Shown here in pieces: positions 49,818 to 58,648 of a DNA stretch of 64,000 nucleotides. Every line of letters starts with the position of its first letter. Positions within the stretch are counted from its first letter, which is position 1. The stretch comes from JAFGCL01 sp964492335 (GTDB taxonomy: Bacteria; Chloroflexota; Dehalococcoidia; UBA2247; RBG-13-53-26), in NCBI GenBank assembly GCA_964492335.1, contig CAZBJX010000003.1, positions 1 through 64,000 on the forward strand, given 5' to 3'. The position numbers and the translations under genes were made by a program. The notes beneath the pieces are model-generated. The model saw nothing but the letters and a program-made list of their open reading frames with translations, was not told where the DNA came from and ran no database searches.

Positions 49818-49940
49818 GGCCCGGTGATGGGCCGTCAAGCCTGGCCCTCGTGGATGGGCGGCCCGGTGATGGGCCGTCAGGCCCGGCCCTCGTGGATGGG
49901 TGGCCCGGTGATGGGCCGTCAGGCCCGGCCCCGGGGATGG
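49818..49940. repeat. 42-bp tandem repeat between two tRNA-Ser genes
   Basis: Three units start at 49818, 49860 and 49902 with a period of exactly 42 bp; the last is cut short at the 3' end of tRNA-Ser(CGA). The differences are single bases. The unit end resembles the tRNA 3' flank, which suggests an origin by slippage next to the tRNA. Confidence 0.9.
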
Positions 49941-50027
49941 CGGAGAGGGTGGGATTCGAACCCACGCTCCACTTACGCGGAGACCGCTTTTCGAGAGCGG
50001 CACCATCAACCACTCGGTCACCTCTCC
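49941..50027 (-). tRNA. tRNA-Ser (anticodon CGA)
   Basis: 87-nt type II tRNA with acceptor GGAGAGG/CCTCTCC, anticodon loop CTCGAAA giving CGA, a long variable arm and T loop GGTTCGAATCC. It is followed by an encoded CCA (49938-49940), unlike the neighbouring tRNA-Ser. It reads UCG. Confidence 0.93.
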
Positions 50028-50100
50028 GCGGGGCTGTCTGAAACGCCGGCCCGGCCTGCCGGGCCGGCGACGGACCGGACAGAATTCCAAAGGACCAACG

Positions 50101-50157
50101 GTTGGCGTTCTCCCCATGGCTGAAGCCAGGGGCTTGCGGCCTTCGTTCTCCTGGTCA
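50101..50157 (-). mobile_element. Solo IS200/IS605-like right end, second copy
   Basis: 57 bp, identical to 30354-30410 except for one base, in the same orientation, again without any transposase or tnpB. It lies in the 276-bp gap between tRNA-Ser(CGA) and the transporter gene; nothing else is seen in that gap. The bulged hairpin and flanks match the right-end/omega-RNA scaffold type. Confidence 0.6.
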
Positions 50158-50303
50158 ATTGTATCCGACGTCGAAAGCCTCGTCAAAGGGCCTGATTGAC
50201 TCATAAGCGGTGTTACCGGGACCGGTGCGGCTCCCCCCGCCGCATGCCGACGGCCGGGATTGCGGTCGCAGGGGCGCCATGGTCTATCGACGGGGGCCGC
50301 CGG

Positions 50304-51683
50304 CTACGCGTACCTGATGACCAGCAGGACGTTGCACAGCCCGATCACCAGTATCGTGGCCGGCACGGCGTACCTGAGGTACCGGCCCCAGGTGATGCGG
50401 TAGCCCTCCTTCTCCGCGATGGCGGTCCCCACTACGTTGGCCGAGGCGCCGATGGGGGTGGCGTTGCCCCCGATGTCCGTGCCCAGCGCCAGGGACCAGG
50501 ACAGCGGCCTGATGGGGAGGTCCTGTGTGGCCGACAGGGAGGCGATCACCGGGCACATGGTGGCGGCGAAGGGGATGTTGTCCACCAGGGCCGAGGCGAA
50601 GGCCGAGAGCCACAGGATGAAGGTCAGGGCCACGGCCAGGTTGTCGCCGGAAGCCCGGGCGATGAGGTCCGCCAGCTCCCGGAGGACCCCGGTGACCTCC
50701 AGCCCCCCCACGCAGACAAACAGGCCCAGGAAGAAGAGCAGGGTGCGCCAGTCCAGCCCCCGGATGATTTGGCCCGGCTGGCTCCCCACCGTGAAGGCCG
50801 CCAGGATGGTCAGCCCCGCGGCGATCACCCCGATCAGGCCCACCGACAGCCCGCTCTGGGCGTGGGTCACCAGCAGGGCGATGACCAGCAGGAAGATGGC
50901 GGTGCTGGCAGCGAACAGGCGGGGGTTGGTGATGGCCTCCTTCGGCTCCGGGTAATGGGGCTGGTCCTGGCCCGGCCTGGCGGTCGACTGCCGCAGGGCC
51001 TTGCGGAACATGAAGTAGAAGAGGACCACCACCACGACCATGCCGATCCAGGCGATGGGCCCGGTGTTGACCAGGAAGTCCAGGAAGGTGTAGTGGAAGT
51101 GCGTGCCGATGATGATGTTGGGGGGGTCGCCGGACATGGTGGCGGCGCCACCGGTGTTGGAGGCGAATATCTCGGCGATGATGAGCGGCACCGGGTCGAA
51201 CTTCAGCATTCGGGCCAGCTCGACGGTGACCGTGGCCATGAACAGCATGACCGTGATGCTGTCGATGAACATGGACAGGAAGCCGGAGAGTAACATGAAG
51301 GTCACCAGGATGGGGATGATGCGGTACTTCACCAGCCGGGCCACCACCAGGCAGATCCAGCGGAAGAAGCCCGCCGCCCCCAGTCCCTCCACCATGATCA
51401 TCATGCCCCCGATGAACAGCATGGTCTGCCAGTTGACGCCGCCCACCTCCGACACCTGCGCCTCCCCGGCGTGCCGGCTGAACCACCAGCTCCCTTCGAC
51501 GAAGTCCGGCAGGCGCAGCACCTGCCACAGGCTGTGTGGCCCGTCGTCGACCAGCGTCAGGACCAGAATGGCGGTGAGCGCGGCGCCGATGAGGGCGGGG
51601 ATGTAGCGGTGGACCTTGCCCCACATGATGGCGGCGAACATGGCCGCGAAGATGACAATGGCCAGGACCTGCTCTATGCTCAT
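50304..51683 (-). CDS. ArsB/NhaD-family ion transporter (IT superfamily)
   Basis: This 459-aa membrane protein has about 11-12 hydrophobic segments in two homologous halves. Each half has a family helix-break: GGAATMSGDPPNIIIG near 180-195 and GGNATPIGASANVVG near 405-420. These are the substrate-binding re-entrant loops of the ArsB/NhaD/DASS superfamily. It could be a sodium/proton antiporter, an arsenite exporter or a dicarboxylate carrier; no ars gene is nearby, which favours NhaD-like or unknown anion use. It is followed downstream by a solo IS-like end. Confidence 0.88.
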   Translation of the reverse strand: MSIEQVLAIVIFAAMFAAIMWGKVHRYIPALIGAALTAILVLTLVDDGPHSLWQVLRLPDFVEGSWWFSRHAGEAQVSEVGGVNWQTMLFIGGMMIMVEGLGAAGFFRWICLVVARLVKYRIIPILVTFMLLSGFLSMFIDSITVMLFMATVTVELARMLKFDPVPLIIAEIFASNTGGAATMSGDPPNIIIGTHFHYTFLDFLVNTGPIAWIGMVVVVVLFYFMFRKALRQSTARPGQDQPHYPEPKEAITNPRLFAASTAIFLLVIALLVTHAQSGLSVGLIGVIAAGLTILAAFTVGSQPGQIIRGLDWRTLLFFLGLFVCVGGLEVTGVLRELADLIARASGDNLAVALTFILWLSAFASALVDNIPFAATMCPVIASLSATQDLPIRPLSWSLALGTDIGGNATPIGASANVVGTAIAEKEGYRITWGRYLRYAVPATILVIGLCNVLLVIRYA

Positions 51684-51704
51684 AGGCTTACAATGAGGGT
51701 GATC

Positions 51705-52919
51705 TTACCCCGTTTGGCCCCGGGTTATCAAGTGGTGGGCGACCACCAGGAAGGCGGCCAGGGCGAAGGGGATGGGGCTGATGACGTAGTAGTAGGTGGC
51801 GGCGGCCAGGTGCGGGGCCCCCACGGGCGCGCTCTCCAGCAGGCCCACTGCCAGGGTGGCGATGCAGGCCAGGACCACGCCGATGCCCAGCCCGTAGGCG
51901 GGGTGGCTGCGGGGAGAGGTGATGATCCCGATGGACAGCCTGGCGCCGATGACCAGGGCCAGGGCCAGGGCCAGCGCTCCGAGGACGCCGGTGTCGCAGT
52001 AGAGCTCCAGGTAGGCGTTGTGCGGGTGGGAGACCTCCCAGAAATCGGGAGCGTTCCACAGGTCCATCCGGCCATAGTACGCCCGGGCCCAGCAGCCCAG
52101 GCCCAGGCCGGTCCACGGGGCCCCGGCCACCGGCGACGCCGAGAGCAGGTCCACGGTGTCGCGCCACAGCTCCAGCCTGCCGGAGTTGCCATCCTGGCCG
52201 GAGATGCTCTGCCCCGAGACCAGGCTCAGCAGCGAGTCTTTGGTGATGGCCAGGACGACGATGACGGTGGCGGCTGACACCAGGGCCATCAGCACCCTGG
52301 TCCTGCCCCGCGTGCCGAAGCAGGCCACCCCGAAGAGGATGGCCGCGGCCACGGCCAGCATCATGGCCATGCCGTGGTTGGTGTCCTTGCTGGCGGACTC
52401 GGGGCCCCACTGGTTGTACACGTGCGGGTTCCCGGTGAGGATGAGCAGCAGGACGATGGCGAGTCCCGCCACCAGCAGCACCACCAGCACCTTCATCCAG
52501 AAGGCGGGGCGGCTGTCGCTGGTGAGGACGCAGCAGGCGATGAGCGTCGCCAGGAGGCACTGGAAGGCCCCCAGGCTCATGGTCCGCTCCGGCGAGACGC
52601 AGAGGCCGACGAAGGCCCCCAGGACCAGCAGGGCCGCGGGTATATCGAAGGGTGTCCGGGAGACCATCGCCTGGCCGCTCAGGTACCTGGCGGGGAAGGG
52701 CAGGCAGGCCAGGGCCAGGGCGGCCCAGGTCAGGGCCGGGCTCCAGTGCATCAGGTAGGAGGCATAGACCAGGATGCCCCAGAGGATGCTCCAGGGCGGG
52801 GCGGCCGCCGCCACCGCGCCGGCGGCCCTGGACAGCCAGGCCGGGGCGGGGTCCGCCCGGCGGGGGGCGGGTGATGGCGGGGGATGGGGCGCACCGGGGG
52901 GGCCTGGAGCGGATTGCAT
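51705..52919 (-). CDS. O-antigen ligase/polymerase-like membrane protein
   Basis: This 404-aa protein has about 10-12 transmembrane segments and a large external loop. It carries the Wzy_C/WaaL hallmark SGRLELWRDTVDLL followed by GLGLGCWARAY and HPHNAYLELYCDTGVLG. It should transfer or polymerise lipid-linked glycan outside the cytoplasmic membrane. It is transcribed away from the flippase gene at 53064, and the two together form the start of a surface-glycan cluster. The Pro-rich first 25 residues may not be translated if the start is further downstream. Confidence 0.85.
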   Translation of the reverse strand: MQSAPGPPGAPHPPPSPAPRRADPAPAWLSRAAGAVAAAAPPWSILWGILVYASYLMHWSPALTWAALALACLPFPARYLSGQAMVSRTPFDIPAALLVLGAFVGLCVSPERTMSLGAFQCLLATLIACCVLTSDSRPAFWMKVLVVLLVAGLAIVLLLILTGNPHVYNQWGPESASKDTNHGMAMMLAVAAAILFGVACFGTRGRTRVLMALVSAATVIVVLAITKDSLLSLVSGQSISGQDGNSGRLELWRDTVDLLSASPVAGAPWTGLGLGCWARAYYGRMDLWNAPDFWEVSHPHNAYLELYCDTGVLGALALALALVIGARLSIGIITSPRSHPAYGLGIGVVLACIATLAVGLLESAPVGAPHLAAATYYYVISPIPFALAAFLVVAHHLITRGQTG

Positions 52920-52933
52920 GATCGTGATGTACC

Positions 52934-52962
52934 ATCATATTATGGCGCCCGGGCCATTGCAA
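52934..52962 (-). promoter_or_regulatory. Promoter of the O-antigen ligase-like gene
   Basis: On the minus strand TTGCAA (52962-52957), a 17-bp spacer and TATGAT (52939-52934). The predicted start is only about 8-10 nt before the annotated ATG, so the message would be almost leaderless or the real start lies downstream. Confidence 0.55.
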
Positions 52963-52985
52963 ACGGGCCCGGGCCGCCGGGGCCT

Positions 52986-53014
52986 TTGCCCGCGGCCGGG
53001 GCCGGCCCTATAAT
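52986..53014 (+). promoter_or_regulatory. Promoter of the flippase gene
   Basis: TTGCCC (52986-52991), a 17-bp spacer and a perfect TATAAT (53009-53014). Transcription should begin near 53021. It is divergent from the promoter at 52934-52962. Confidence 0.75.
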
Positions 53015-53063
53015 GGGTGCTCGATGCCATGAGTGGAGCAATGTGCAGACCGGGCCAGGGCGC

Positions 53064-54440
53064 ATGATGCCCGGCCGCCTCTTTCGCGGCCTGGCCCAGG
53101 CGTACCGCGACCCGCTGCGCCGCAACTCCACCTACCTCATGGCCACCCACGGGGTGATCGGCCTCTTCGGCTTCTTCTTCTGGAAGATCGCCGATATGCA
53201 GTACGGCACCCCCGCCGTCAGCCAGGCGACTACCCTGGTGTCCGCCGTGCTGCTGCTGCATGTGCTGTCCCGCCTGGGCCTGGACATCGCCCTGATCCGC
53301 TTCCTGCCGGGGGAGGAGGACAAGCCGGGGATGATCAACACAGCGTTCACCATCGTGGGGCTGGGATCCGGGATGCTGGCCGTGGCGGTGATCGCGGGAG
53401 TGGGGATATGGGCCCCCCCGTCCTCCGAGCTCCACGTGGTGGCCGACAACCTGGGCTACTCCTTCCTCTTCGTGGTCTTCACCGTGGCCTCCAGCCTGGC
53501 GGGGCTCATGCGGCAGGGGGTGTTCGTGGCCGGGCGCAGCACCCAGTCTTCGCTGGCCATTGAGGTGGTGGCGGGGGTGAGGCTGCTCCTGCTGCCGGCC
53601 CTGATCGCCCTGGGGGCCGTCGGCATCTTCGTCTCCTGGGGCCTGGCGGGCATGGCCTCCCTGGCGGTAGGCATGGGGCTGGTGGTCATCTTCCAGAGGG
53701 ACTACCGCCCGGTCCTCAATATCCGCCGCGGCGTGGTGGGCCGGATGGTGCGGTTCTCCGCGGGCAACTACGTCGCCGAGACCCTGCGGGAGATGCCCGG
53801 CTTCCTGCTGCCCCTCATCGTCTCCTTCGTGTTCGCCGGCGCCGTCTCCTCGGGGCAGGCCTCCTCCATGACCGCCTACTTCTACATCTCCTGGACCATA
53901 GCCAGCGGGATCATGATGATCGCCCATGCCACCGGCTCCTCGCTGCTTGCGGAGGGCGCGCTGGACCCGCGGCGCTTCGGCGCCACCTCGCTGCGGGCCT
54001 TGCAGTTCATGTTGCTGCTGCTGGCGGCGGGCATAGCGGCGGTGTTCCTGCTGGGCCGCCCGCTGCTGTCCTGGTTCGACGGGGGCCGGGGCATGTACGC
54101 CGAGAAGGGGCTGTGGCTGCTGCGGCTCCTGAGCCTCTCGGGGGTGCCCATTGCCATCAACACCATCTACGTCACCTACCAGAGGATGCAGCGCCGGCTG
54201 GCGCCGGTGGTCGGGGTGTACGGGTTTGTGGCCGTCTTCACCATCGGGGTGGGATGGGCCCTGCTGAGGCGGATGGAGCTCACCGGGATCGGCCTGGCCT
54301 GGCTGGCCAGCAACAGCGCGGCGGCCCTGGTGGCCGGCGGCCTGATGACCTCGGGCTGGCTGCGGGCGCGCCGCAAGAGGCGTCAGGGCGGTGAGCGCCC
54401 CGGGCCCCCTCAGGGGAGCGGGGCGGCCAGCACCTCGTAG
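53064..54440 (+). CDS. Lipid-linked oligosaccharide flippase (Wzx/MOP family)
   Basis: This protein of about 458 aa has some 12-14 transmembrane helices in the polysaccharide-transporter layout. It begins with a helix containing FWKIADMQYG and has the GLDIALIRFLP loop typical of this family. It should flip lipid-linked sugar units across the membrane for the ligase-like protein encoded divergently. A GTG at 53043 with GGAG upstream is a possible earlier start. The final residues (about the last 10) are encoded by a stretch duplicated from the 3' end of the convergent gene. Confidence 0.85.
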   Translation: MMPGRLFRGLAQAYRDPLRRNSTYLMATHGVIGLFGFFFWKIADMQYGTPAVSQATTLVSAVLLLHVLSRLGLDIALIRFLPGEEDKPGMINTAFTIVGLGSGMLAVAVIAGVGIWAPPSSELHVVADNLGYSFLFVVFTVASSLAGLMRQGVFVAGRSTQSSLAIEVVAGVRLLLLPALIALGAVGIFVSWGLAGMASLAVGMGLVVIFQRDYRPVLNIRRGVVGRMVRFSAGNYVAETLREMPGFLLPLIVSFVFAGAVSSGQASSMTAYFYISWTIASGIMMIAHATGSSLLAEGALDPRRFGATSLRALQFMLLLLAAGIAAVFLLGRPLLSWFDGGRGMYAEKGLWLLRLLSLSGVPIAINTIYVTYQRMQRRLAPVVGVYGFVAVFTIGVGWALLRRMELTGIGLAWLASNSAAALVAGGLMTSGWLRARRKRRQGGERPGPPQGSGAASTS

Positions 54441-54514
54441 ATGCGGACGTCGCGGCCGGGCCTTCGACTACACGGCCGCCGCCACCGCCAGCACCTCGTA
54501 GATGCGGACGTCGC
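54426..54514. repeat. 28-bp direct repeat spanning two convergent gene ends
   Basis: Identical 28-bp blocks at 54426-54453 and 54487-54514, 61 bp apart. The first encodes the last residues and stop of the flippase. The second encodes the last structured residues of the GT-C-like protein on the other strand. A small tandem duplication appears to have supplied the flippase with its stop codon. Confidence 0.85.
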
Positions 54515-56765
54515 CCTCGGCGTGGACGAACCTGTAGTAGGGGCAGGCGTCCAGCCACTCCTGCAGACCCGGCGGCATGTCGCTCCACATGGGCGAGCCC
54601 GGCCTGAAGTCGACGGCCAGGTAGTCTATGCCGTGTTCCCTGAGGAGCCGGGGGACCTCGAAGGCCGAGACCTGCTCGCTGGCGGGCGGGGGGGTGGTGG
54701 CGGAGAAGTCGAAGGACAGGGTGATGGTCGCAGTGGCGCTGACGACGTCGAAGGTCAGGGGGACGCCGTCGTCTGATGGCCGGCCGGGTGCCCGGAGGAT
54801 GGCTCCTTGGCACTGCACCAGGAGGGTGGTGGTTACCGGGACCACCCCGTCGAAGGGCGTCTTCAGCTCCTGCACCACCTCGATGCGCCCGTCCGGCAGG
54901 AAGGCCGGGGTCCGGACCGGCTCATAACAGAGAAGGAGCGGTATCTCCAGCCCGGTTACGGCCTGATGGCCGCTGTGGATGAAGCAGGTGATGACCGCTG
55001 ACCCGCTGCCCTCGTCCAGCGTGGCCGTGGTGACTATGGCGGCATCGTCCAGGCGGTAGGTGGTCACCATCTGCATCCGGGAGCCGTCTCCGTCCAGGCT
55101 GAACTCCGGGCGGGGCAGCTGGTCCAGGCGGAGTGCTCCGCTCCCCTCGACCTGGACGGTGCTCCGGTGGTCGTCGAACATGAGAAGGTCCTGGTACCGG
55201 CCCCCGACGTAGGACCCGATGACCGGGTTGCCGGGCAGGTCCGTGTACGGGTAGGAGGTGGCCAGCCTCACCCGTCCGTTGCTGAGGCCGCGGTTGCGGG
55301 ACAGGACCAGCTCCGCCACTAAGGAGCGCTGCTTCTCCATGGTGTTGGCCTCCATGTTCCTCTCGGTCACCTCGTAGGTCGCGCGGTGGCCGATGCCCTG
55401 TATCCACCACCCCAGGTTCTCCGGGTAGGCGGCCACGGTGGCCTCCCCGGGCGTGCTCTGCTTGATCCACTGCACCGCGGCCAGGCGGTCGCCGTCCAGG
55501 TAGGAGTAGTAGTCCAGCCCCTGGCGGAGCTCCATCTGCGACGCGACGGCCATGGAGGTGATGAGGGACAGCACGATGACCGCCGCGGCCAGCGCGGGGA
55601 TGCGGCGGCGCAGGCCCCGCAGGGCCGCCGGCCGCCACGACCAGAGGAGCGATAGCGCGAATGCGGCGCTGGCCCAGAGGGGGACGTACAGGAAGTACTG
55701 GGCGCGGCGGTTCAGCTCGACGAACGGCGGCGGGAGCGTGAAAACGGTAAGGGCCAGCGAGAAGGCCAGCAGGGCCCCCAGCAGGATGGCCATGCCCCTG
55801 TCGTAGCGCTGCAGCCATACCAGGCTGCCCGCGGCCAGGGCCAGCGCCGGGACCATGAGCCACACCGACCCCGTGAGCCCGATGCCCGACGCGAACAGCA
55901 GGAAGGGGGCGGCCGACATGCCGGCTTCGCCCCCCTGTGAAGACTGCATGTCCAGCAGGTGAAGGTAGACCGGGAGGTAAGGCAGGCTGAGGAGGACGGC
56001 CAGGACCAGGGCGGCCGTGAAGGGCCGCACGCTCCGTCGCAGCCGGTCACGGTCCAGCAGCACCAGACCGAGGACCAGGACTGCCAGGAGGGGCACGAAG
56101 AAAGCGGCCGTCAACTGGTGGAAGCCCAGCACGAGGGAGGCGCACAGGCCCGCCAGGATGACATTGTGCCTGGCGGGTGAGTCCAGTATGGAAACGAAGA
56201 AGTAAGCCGCCAGCATGGTGAAGAAGAGGCCGAACATGGTTATGTAGCCCCAGGAGAGCATCTTGGCATACGCCGGCGTGAGCACGAAGAGGACGGTGGC
56301 CGCCACGGCCATCCATGGGTGTGACATGCGGCGGACGATGAGGTAGAAGGGCAGGCCGATGGCCACCGAGACCAGCACGCCCAGCAGCCTGGCGCCGGTC
56401 AGGTCCCCGAAGACGAGGGCCAGCGCCTTCAGCGGAAGGGCGATGAGAGGGGGCCGCAGGAGCCCGGTCCCGGCAACGTCGTTTCCGAAGAACGTGTTCA
56501 TGGTGCTCAGGTAGTTGGCGATATCCGGCCCCATGTCGATGTGCTGGCGCACGGCCAGGTACCTGGCAATGGCGATGGCGGCCAGCGCCGCCAGGAGGAC
56601 TATCAGGGGCAGGCGGCGCCTGAGGTTGTCCGGCGGGGTGCCGGCCGGCCCGGCGGCCTGGCCGGGCCCCGGCAGCTTCAGTTCCGGCGGGGGTGACAGC
56701 GCCCCGGCGGCCCTCCGCCGGAGGCGGAGGAAGACGGGCGTATCATCGGGCATCGGAGGCTCCAT
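54468..56765 (-). CDS. GT-C-like polytopic membrane protein with large external domain
   Basis: This 765-aa protein has a Pro-rich cytoplasmic N-terminus, then about 12 transmembrane helices (about residues 50-400), then an external domain of about 360 aa. The first external loop carries MGPDIANYLSTMNTFFG, where GT-C enzymes such as PMT/oligosaccharyltransferases have their acidic catalytic residues. It is probably a polyprenyl-phosphate-sugar-dependent glycosyltransferase modifying glycans or proteins outside the cell; this is inferred. GGAG lies before an internal ATG at 56753. It follows a GT4 gene by 4 bp. Confidence 0.75.
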   Translation of the reverse strand: MEPPMPDDTPVFLRLRRRAAGALSPPPELKLPGPGQAAGPAGTPPDNLRRRLPLIVLLAALAAIAIARYLAVRQHIDMGPDIANYLSTMNTFFGNDVAGTGLLRPPLIALPLKALALVFGDLTGARLLGVLVSVAIGLPFYLIVRRMSHPWMAVAATVLFVLTPAYAKMLSWGYITMFGLFFTMLAAYFFVSILDSPARHNVILAGLCASLVLGFHQLTAAFFVPLLAVLVLGLVLLDRDRLRRSVRPFTAALVLAVLLSLPYLPVYLHLLDMQSSQGGEAGMSAAPFLLFASGIGLTGSVWLMVPALALAAGSLVWLQRYDRGMAILLGALLAFSLALTVFTLPPPFVELNRRAQYFLYVPLWASAAFALSLLWSWRPAALRGLRRRIPALAAAVIVLSLITSMAVASQMELRQGLDYYSYLDGDRLAAVQWIKQSTPGEATVAAYPENLGWWIQGIGHRATYEVTERNMEANTMEKQRSLVAELVLSRNRGLSNGRVRLATSYPYTDLPGNPVIGSYVGGRYQDLLMFDDHRSTVQVEGSGALRLDQLPRPEFSLDGDGSRMQMVTTYRLDDAAIVTTATLDEGSGSAVITCFIHSGHQAVTGLEIPLLLCYEPVRTPAFLPDGRIEVVQELKTPFDGVVPVTTTLLVQCQGAILRAPGRPSDDGVPLTFDVVSATATITLSFDFSATTPPPASEQVSAFEVPRLLREHGIDYLAVDFRPGSPMWSDMPPGLQEWLDACPYYRFVHAEGDVRIYEVLAVAAAV

Positions 56766-56769
56766 GCTG

Positions 56770-57891
56770 TCAGCCCAGGGCCTTACGGTAGGCCGCCTCG
56801 GCCTGATCGGCTATGCGGTCCCAGTCGTAGGCGGCGGCCAGCTCCCGGCATCCCTTCTCCCAGTCGGACCGGCCCAGGGCCTGCCGGACCCTGTCCGCCA
56901 CGTCCTCCGGCGAGAGGCTGCAGACGTAGCCGTTGCGCCCGTCGGCGATCAGGTCCTGCGCCGCGTTCTGGGGGTGATTGACGGTGACCACCGGTATGCC
57001 GCAGGCGTTGGCCTCCAGCACCACGTGGCTGAACCCCTCCCGCACGGATGGCTGGACCAGGACCCGGGAGGCCTTCATATGGGAGTAGACCCCGGCGTCG
57101 CTGTCCACCGGGCCCAGGAAGCGGACGCTACCGGAGATGCCCATCTCGCGGGCCAGCAGCTCCAGCCGCTGCCTGTCCGGTCCCTGCCCGATGATGATGC
57201 AGCCCGTCTCCTGCCCCCGCTCCTTCAGGACGGCCGCAGCCTGGAGGAGCAGGGCGACGTTCTTCTCCCGGGCCAGGCGGCCGGCGAAGATGATGCCGTT
57301 GGGCTCCGGCCACACGGGGGCCGCCTCGATGGCGGCGATGTCGATGCCGCAGCCTACGGTGGCCGCCGGCCGGCAACCCAGCTTCTCCAGCCTCTTGCCG
57401 GTGTGGGGCGAGATGGCGACAGCCCGCTGCGGCAGGCGGGCCGCCAGGCGCTCGACGGCCCTGCCCAGCGCGCCCTTCCTTCCCAGGTACTCGTACCAGT
57501 AGCCGTCCCACACCTCGTGCCAGGTGATTACCAGCCGGGAGCGCCTGGCCAGGGTGGAGAACCAGGCCGCGAAGCAGGGGAAATAGGGGAAATTGGCCAC
57601 CTCCACCACGTCGAACCTCTCCTTCATCAGGGGTGGCAGCACCCTGACGGCGAAGTAGAGGGCCCCCTTGATGGAGCGGCGGCCTTCGGTGAAGAGGGGC
57701 TGCGGCGGGCAGACGCCCCGGAAGCGGACCCCTTCCCGGTGCATGACGCTGCCGCCCTCCCAGTACTTCATGCCGAAGATGGTCACCTGGTGGCCCTTCC
57801 TGACCAGGCGCCGGCCGATCTCCCAGTTGCGCTTCTGCACTCCTCCGGCCACATAGGGGTGGACGACGTCGTATACCAGGGCCAGCTTCAC
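56770..57891 (-). CDS. GT4-family glycosyltransferase
   Basis: This 373-aa GT-B enzyme has an N-terminal acceptor domain (KLALVYDVVHPYVAGGVQKR, the glycine-rich loop), a middle IIFAGRLAREKNVALLLQA stretch, and the donor-site motif REGFSHVVLEANACGIPVV with its two Glu (E-x7-E). It should add a sugar from a nucleotide donor to a lipid-linked glycan on the cytoplasmic side. The GTG at 57891 overlaps the upstream GT2 gene as GTGA. The frame continues upstream but overlaps the GT2 gene out of frame. Confidence 0.9.
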   Translation of the reverse strand: MKLALVYDVVHPYVAGGVQKRNWEIGRRLVRKGHQVTIFGMKYWEGGSVMHREGVRFRGVCPPQPLFTEGRRSIKGALYFAVRVLPPLMKERFDVVEVANFPYFPCFAAWFSTLARRSRLVITWHEVWDGYWYEYLGRKGALGRAVERLAARLPQRAVAISPHTGKRLEKLGCRPAATVGCGIDIAAIEAAPVWPEPNGIIFAGRLAREKNVALLLQAAAVLKERGQETGCIIIGQGPDRQRLELLAREMGISGSVRFLGPVDSDAGVYSHMKASRVLVQPSVREGFSHVVLEANACGIPVVTVNHPQNAAQDLIADGRNGYVCSLSPEDVADRVRQALGRSDWEKGCRELAAAYDWDRIADQAEAAYRKALG

Positions 57892-58586
57892 CGGACCACC
57901 CTCTTCTTGGCGATGTGCAGCAGGTCGATGAGGCCCACCTTCCAGGCGTTGGACAGCTTGGTCCGGCCGACACGGGCCCGGTACTCTATAGGCACCTCCT
58001 TCCAGCGGCACCCGCTGTAGTAGCAGGCCTCTATCTTGATCTCGTGGGACAGCGGCCACGAGTCTGAGTGCAGCCTGAGCCGGGGCAGGAGGTCCTTCCG
58101 GAAGAGCCACATGCCGGACTCGGCATCGGCCAGGTCCAGGCCGAAGAGGGCCCGGGTGGCCAGGGACAGCACCCGGTTGCCGGCCCGGTTCAGGGCCGGC
58201 ATGGCGGCCCGGTCCAGGGAGGCGAAGCGGTTGGTGGTGAGGAAGTCCAGGCCCTCGCGGTCCAGGGTCTCCAGCAGCGACGGGATGGCCTCCAGGGGAT
58301 AGGTGGCGTCGGCGTCCGCGGTCACGATCACGCTTCCGGCCGCGGAGGCGAAGCCCTTCTTCAGGGCGCTGCCGTAGCCGCGCACCGGCTGCGGCACCAC
58401 GTCCGCCCCGGCCTGCCGGGCCAGCTGCGCGGTCCGGTCCGTCGAGCCGTTGTCCACCACCAGCACCTGCACCCCGTAGCCCAGAGCCTGTATGGCTTCC
58501 CGGGGGACGGCCCTGATGGTCTGCTCGATGCCCTGCTCCTCGTTGAGGGCGGGGATCACGATGGTCAGGAGTCTGGTGTCCGTCAT
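57888..58586 (-). CDS. GT2-family glycosyltransferase (dolichol-phosphate mannosyltransferase-like)
   Basis: This 232-aa GT-A enzyme begins LLTIVIPALNEEQGIEQTIRAV, with VVDNGSTDRTAQ and the metal-binding ADADATYP (DxD). It has no C-terminal membrane helices, like the single-domain DPM1 type. It would make polyprenyl-phosphate sugar, the donor used by GT-C enzymes such as the two membrane proteins encoded in this cluster. The ATG at 58586 is preferred over 58595 and 58613. It overlaps the GT4 gene by 4 bp. Confidence 0.9.
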   Translation of the reverse strand: MTDTRLLTIVIPALNEEQGIEQTIRAVPREAIQALGYGVQVLVVDNGSTDRTAQLARQAGADVVPQPVRGYGSALKKGFASAAGSVIVTADADATYPLEAIPSLLETLDREGLDFLTTNRFASLDRAAMPALNRAGNRVLSLATRALFGLDLADAESGMWLFRKDLLPRLRLHSDSWPLSHEIKIEACYYSGCRWKEVPIEYRARVGRTKLSNAWKVGLIDLLHIAKKRVVR

Positions 58587-58648
58587 CCTGTGCATGCGGC
58601 CGAAAGCCGGCAATGATGCCCTATCTTAGCCCGAAAGGCGCCGGCAGG

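Noticed and set aside
49818..49940. Possible mini CRISPR array
   Set aside because: The whole 42-bp unit repeats with no unique spacers, and no cas genes are present.
49642..50027. Genomic-island boundary at the tRNA-Ser genes
   Set aside because: No integrase or att duplication is seen, and base composition does not shift across the site; only the repeat and a solo IS-like end remain as hints.
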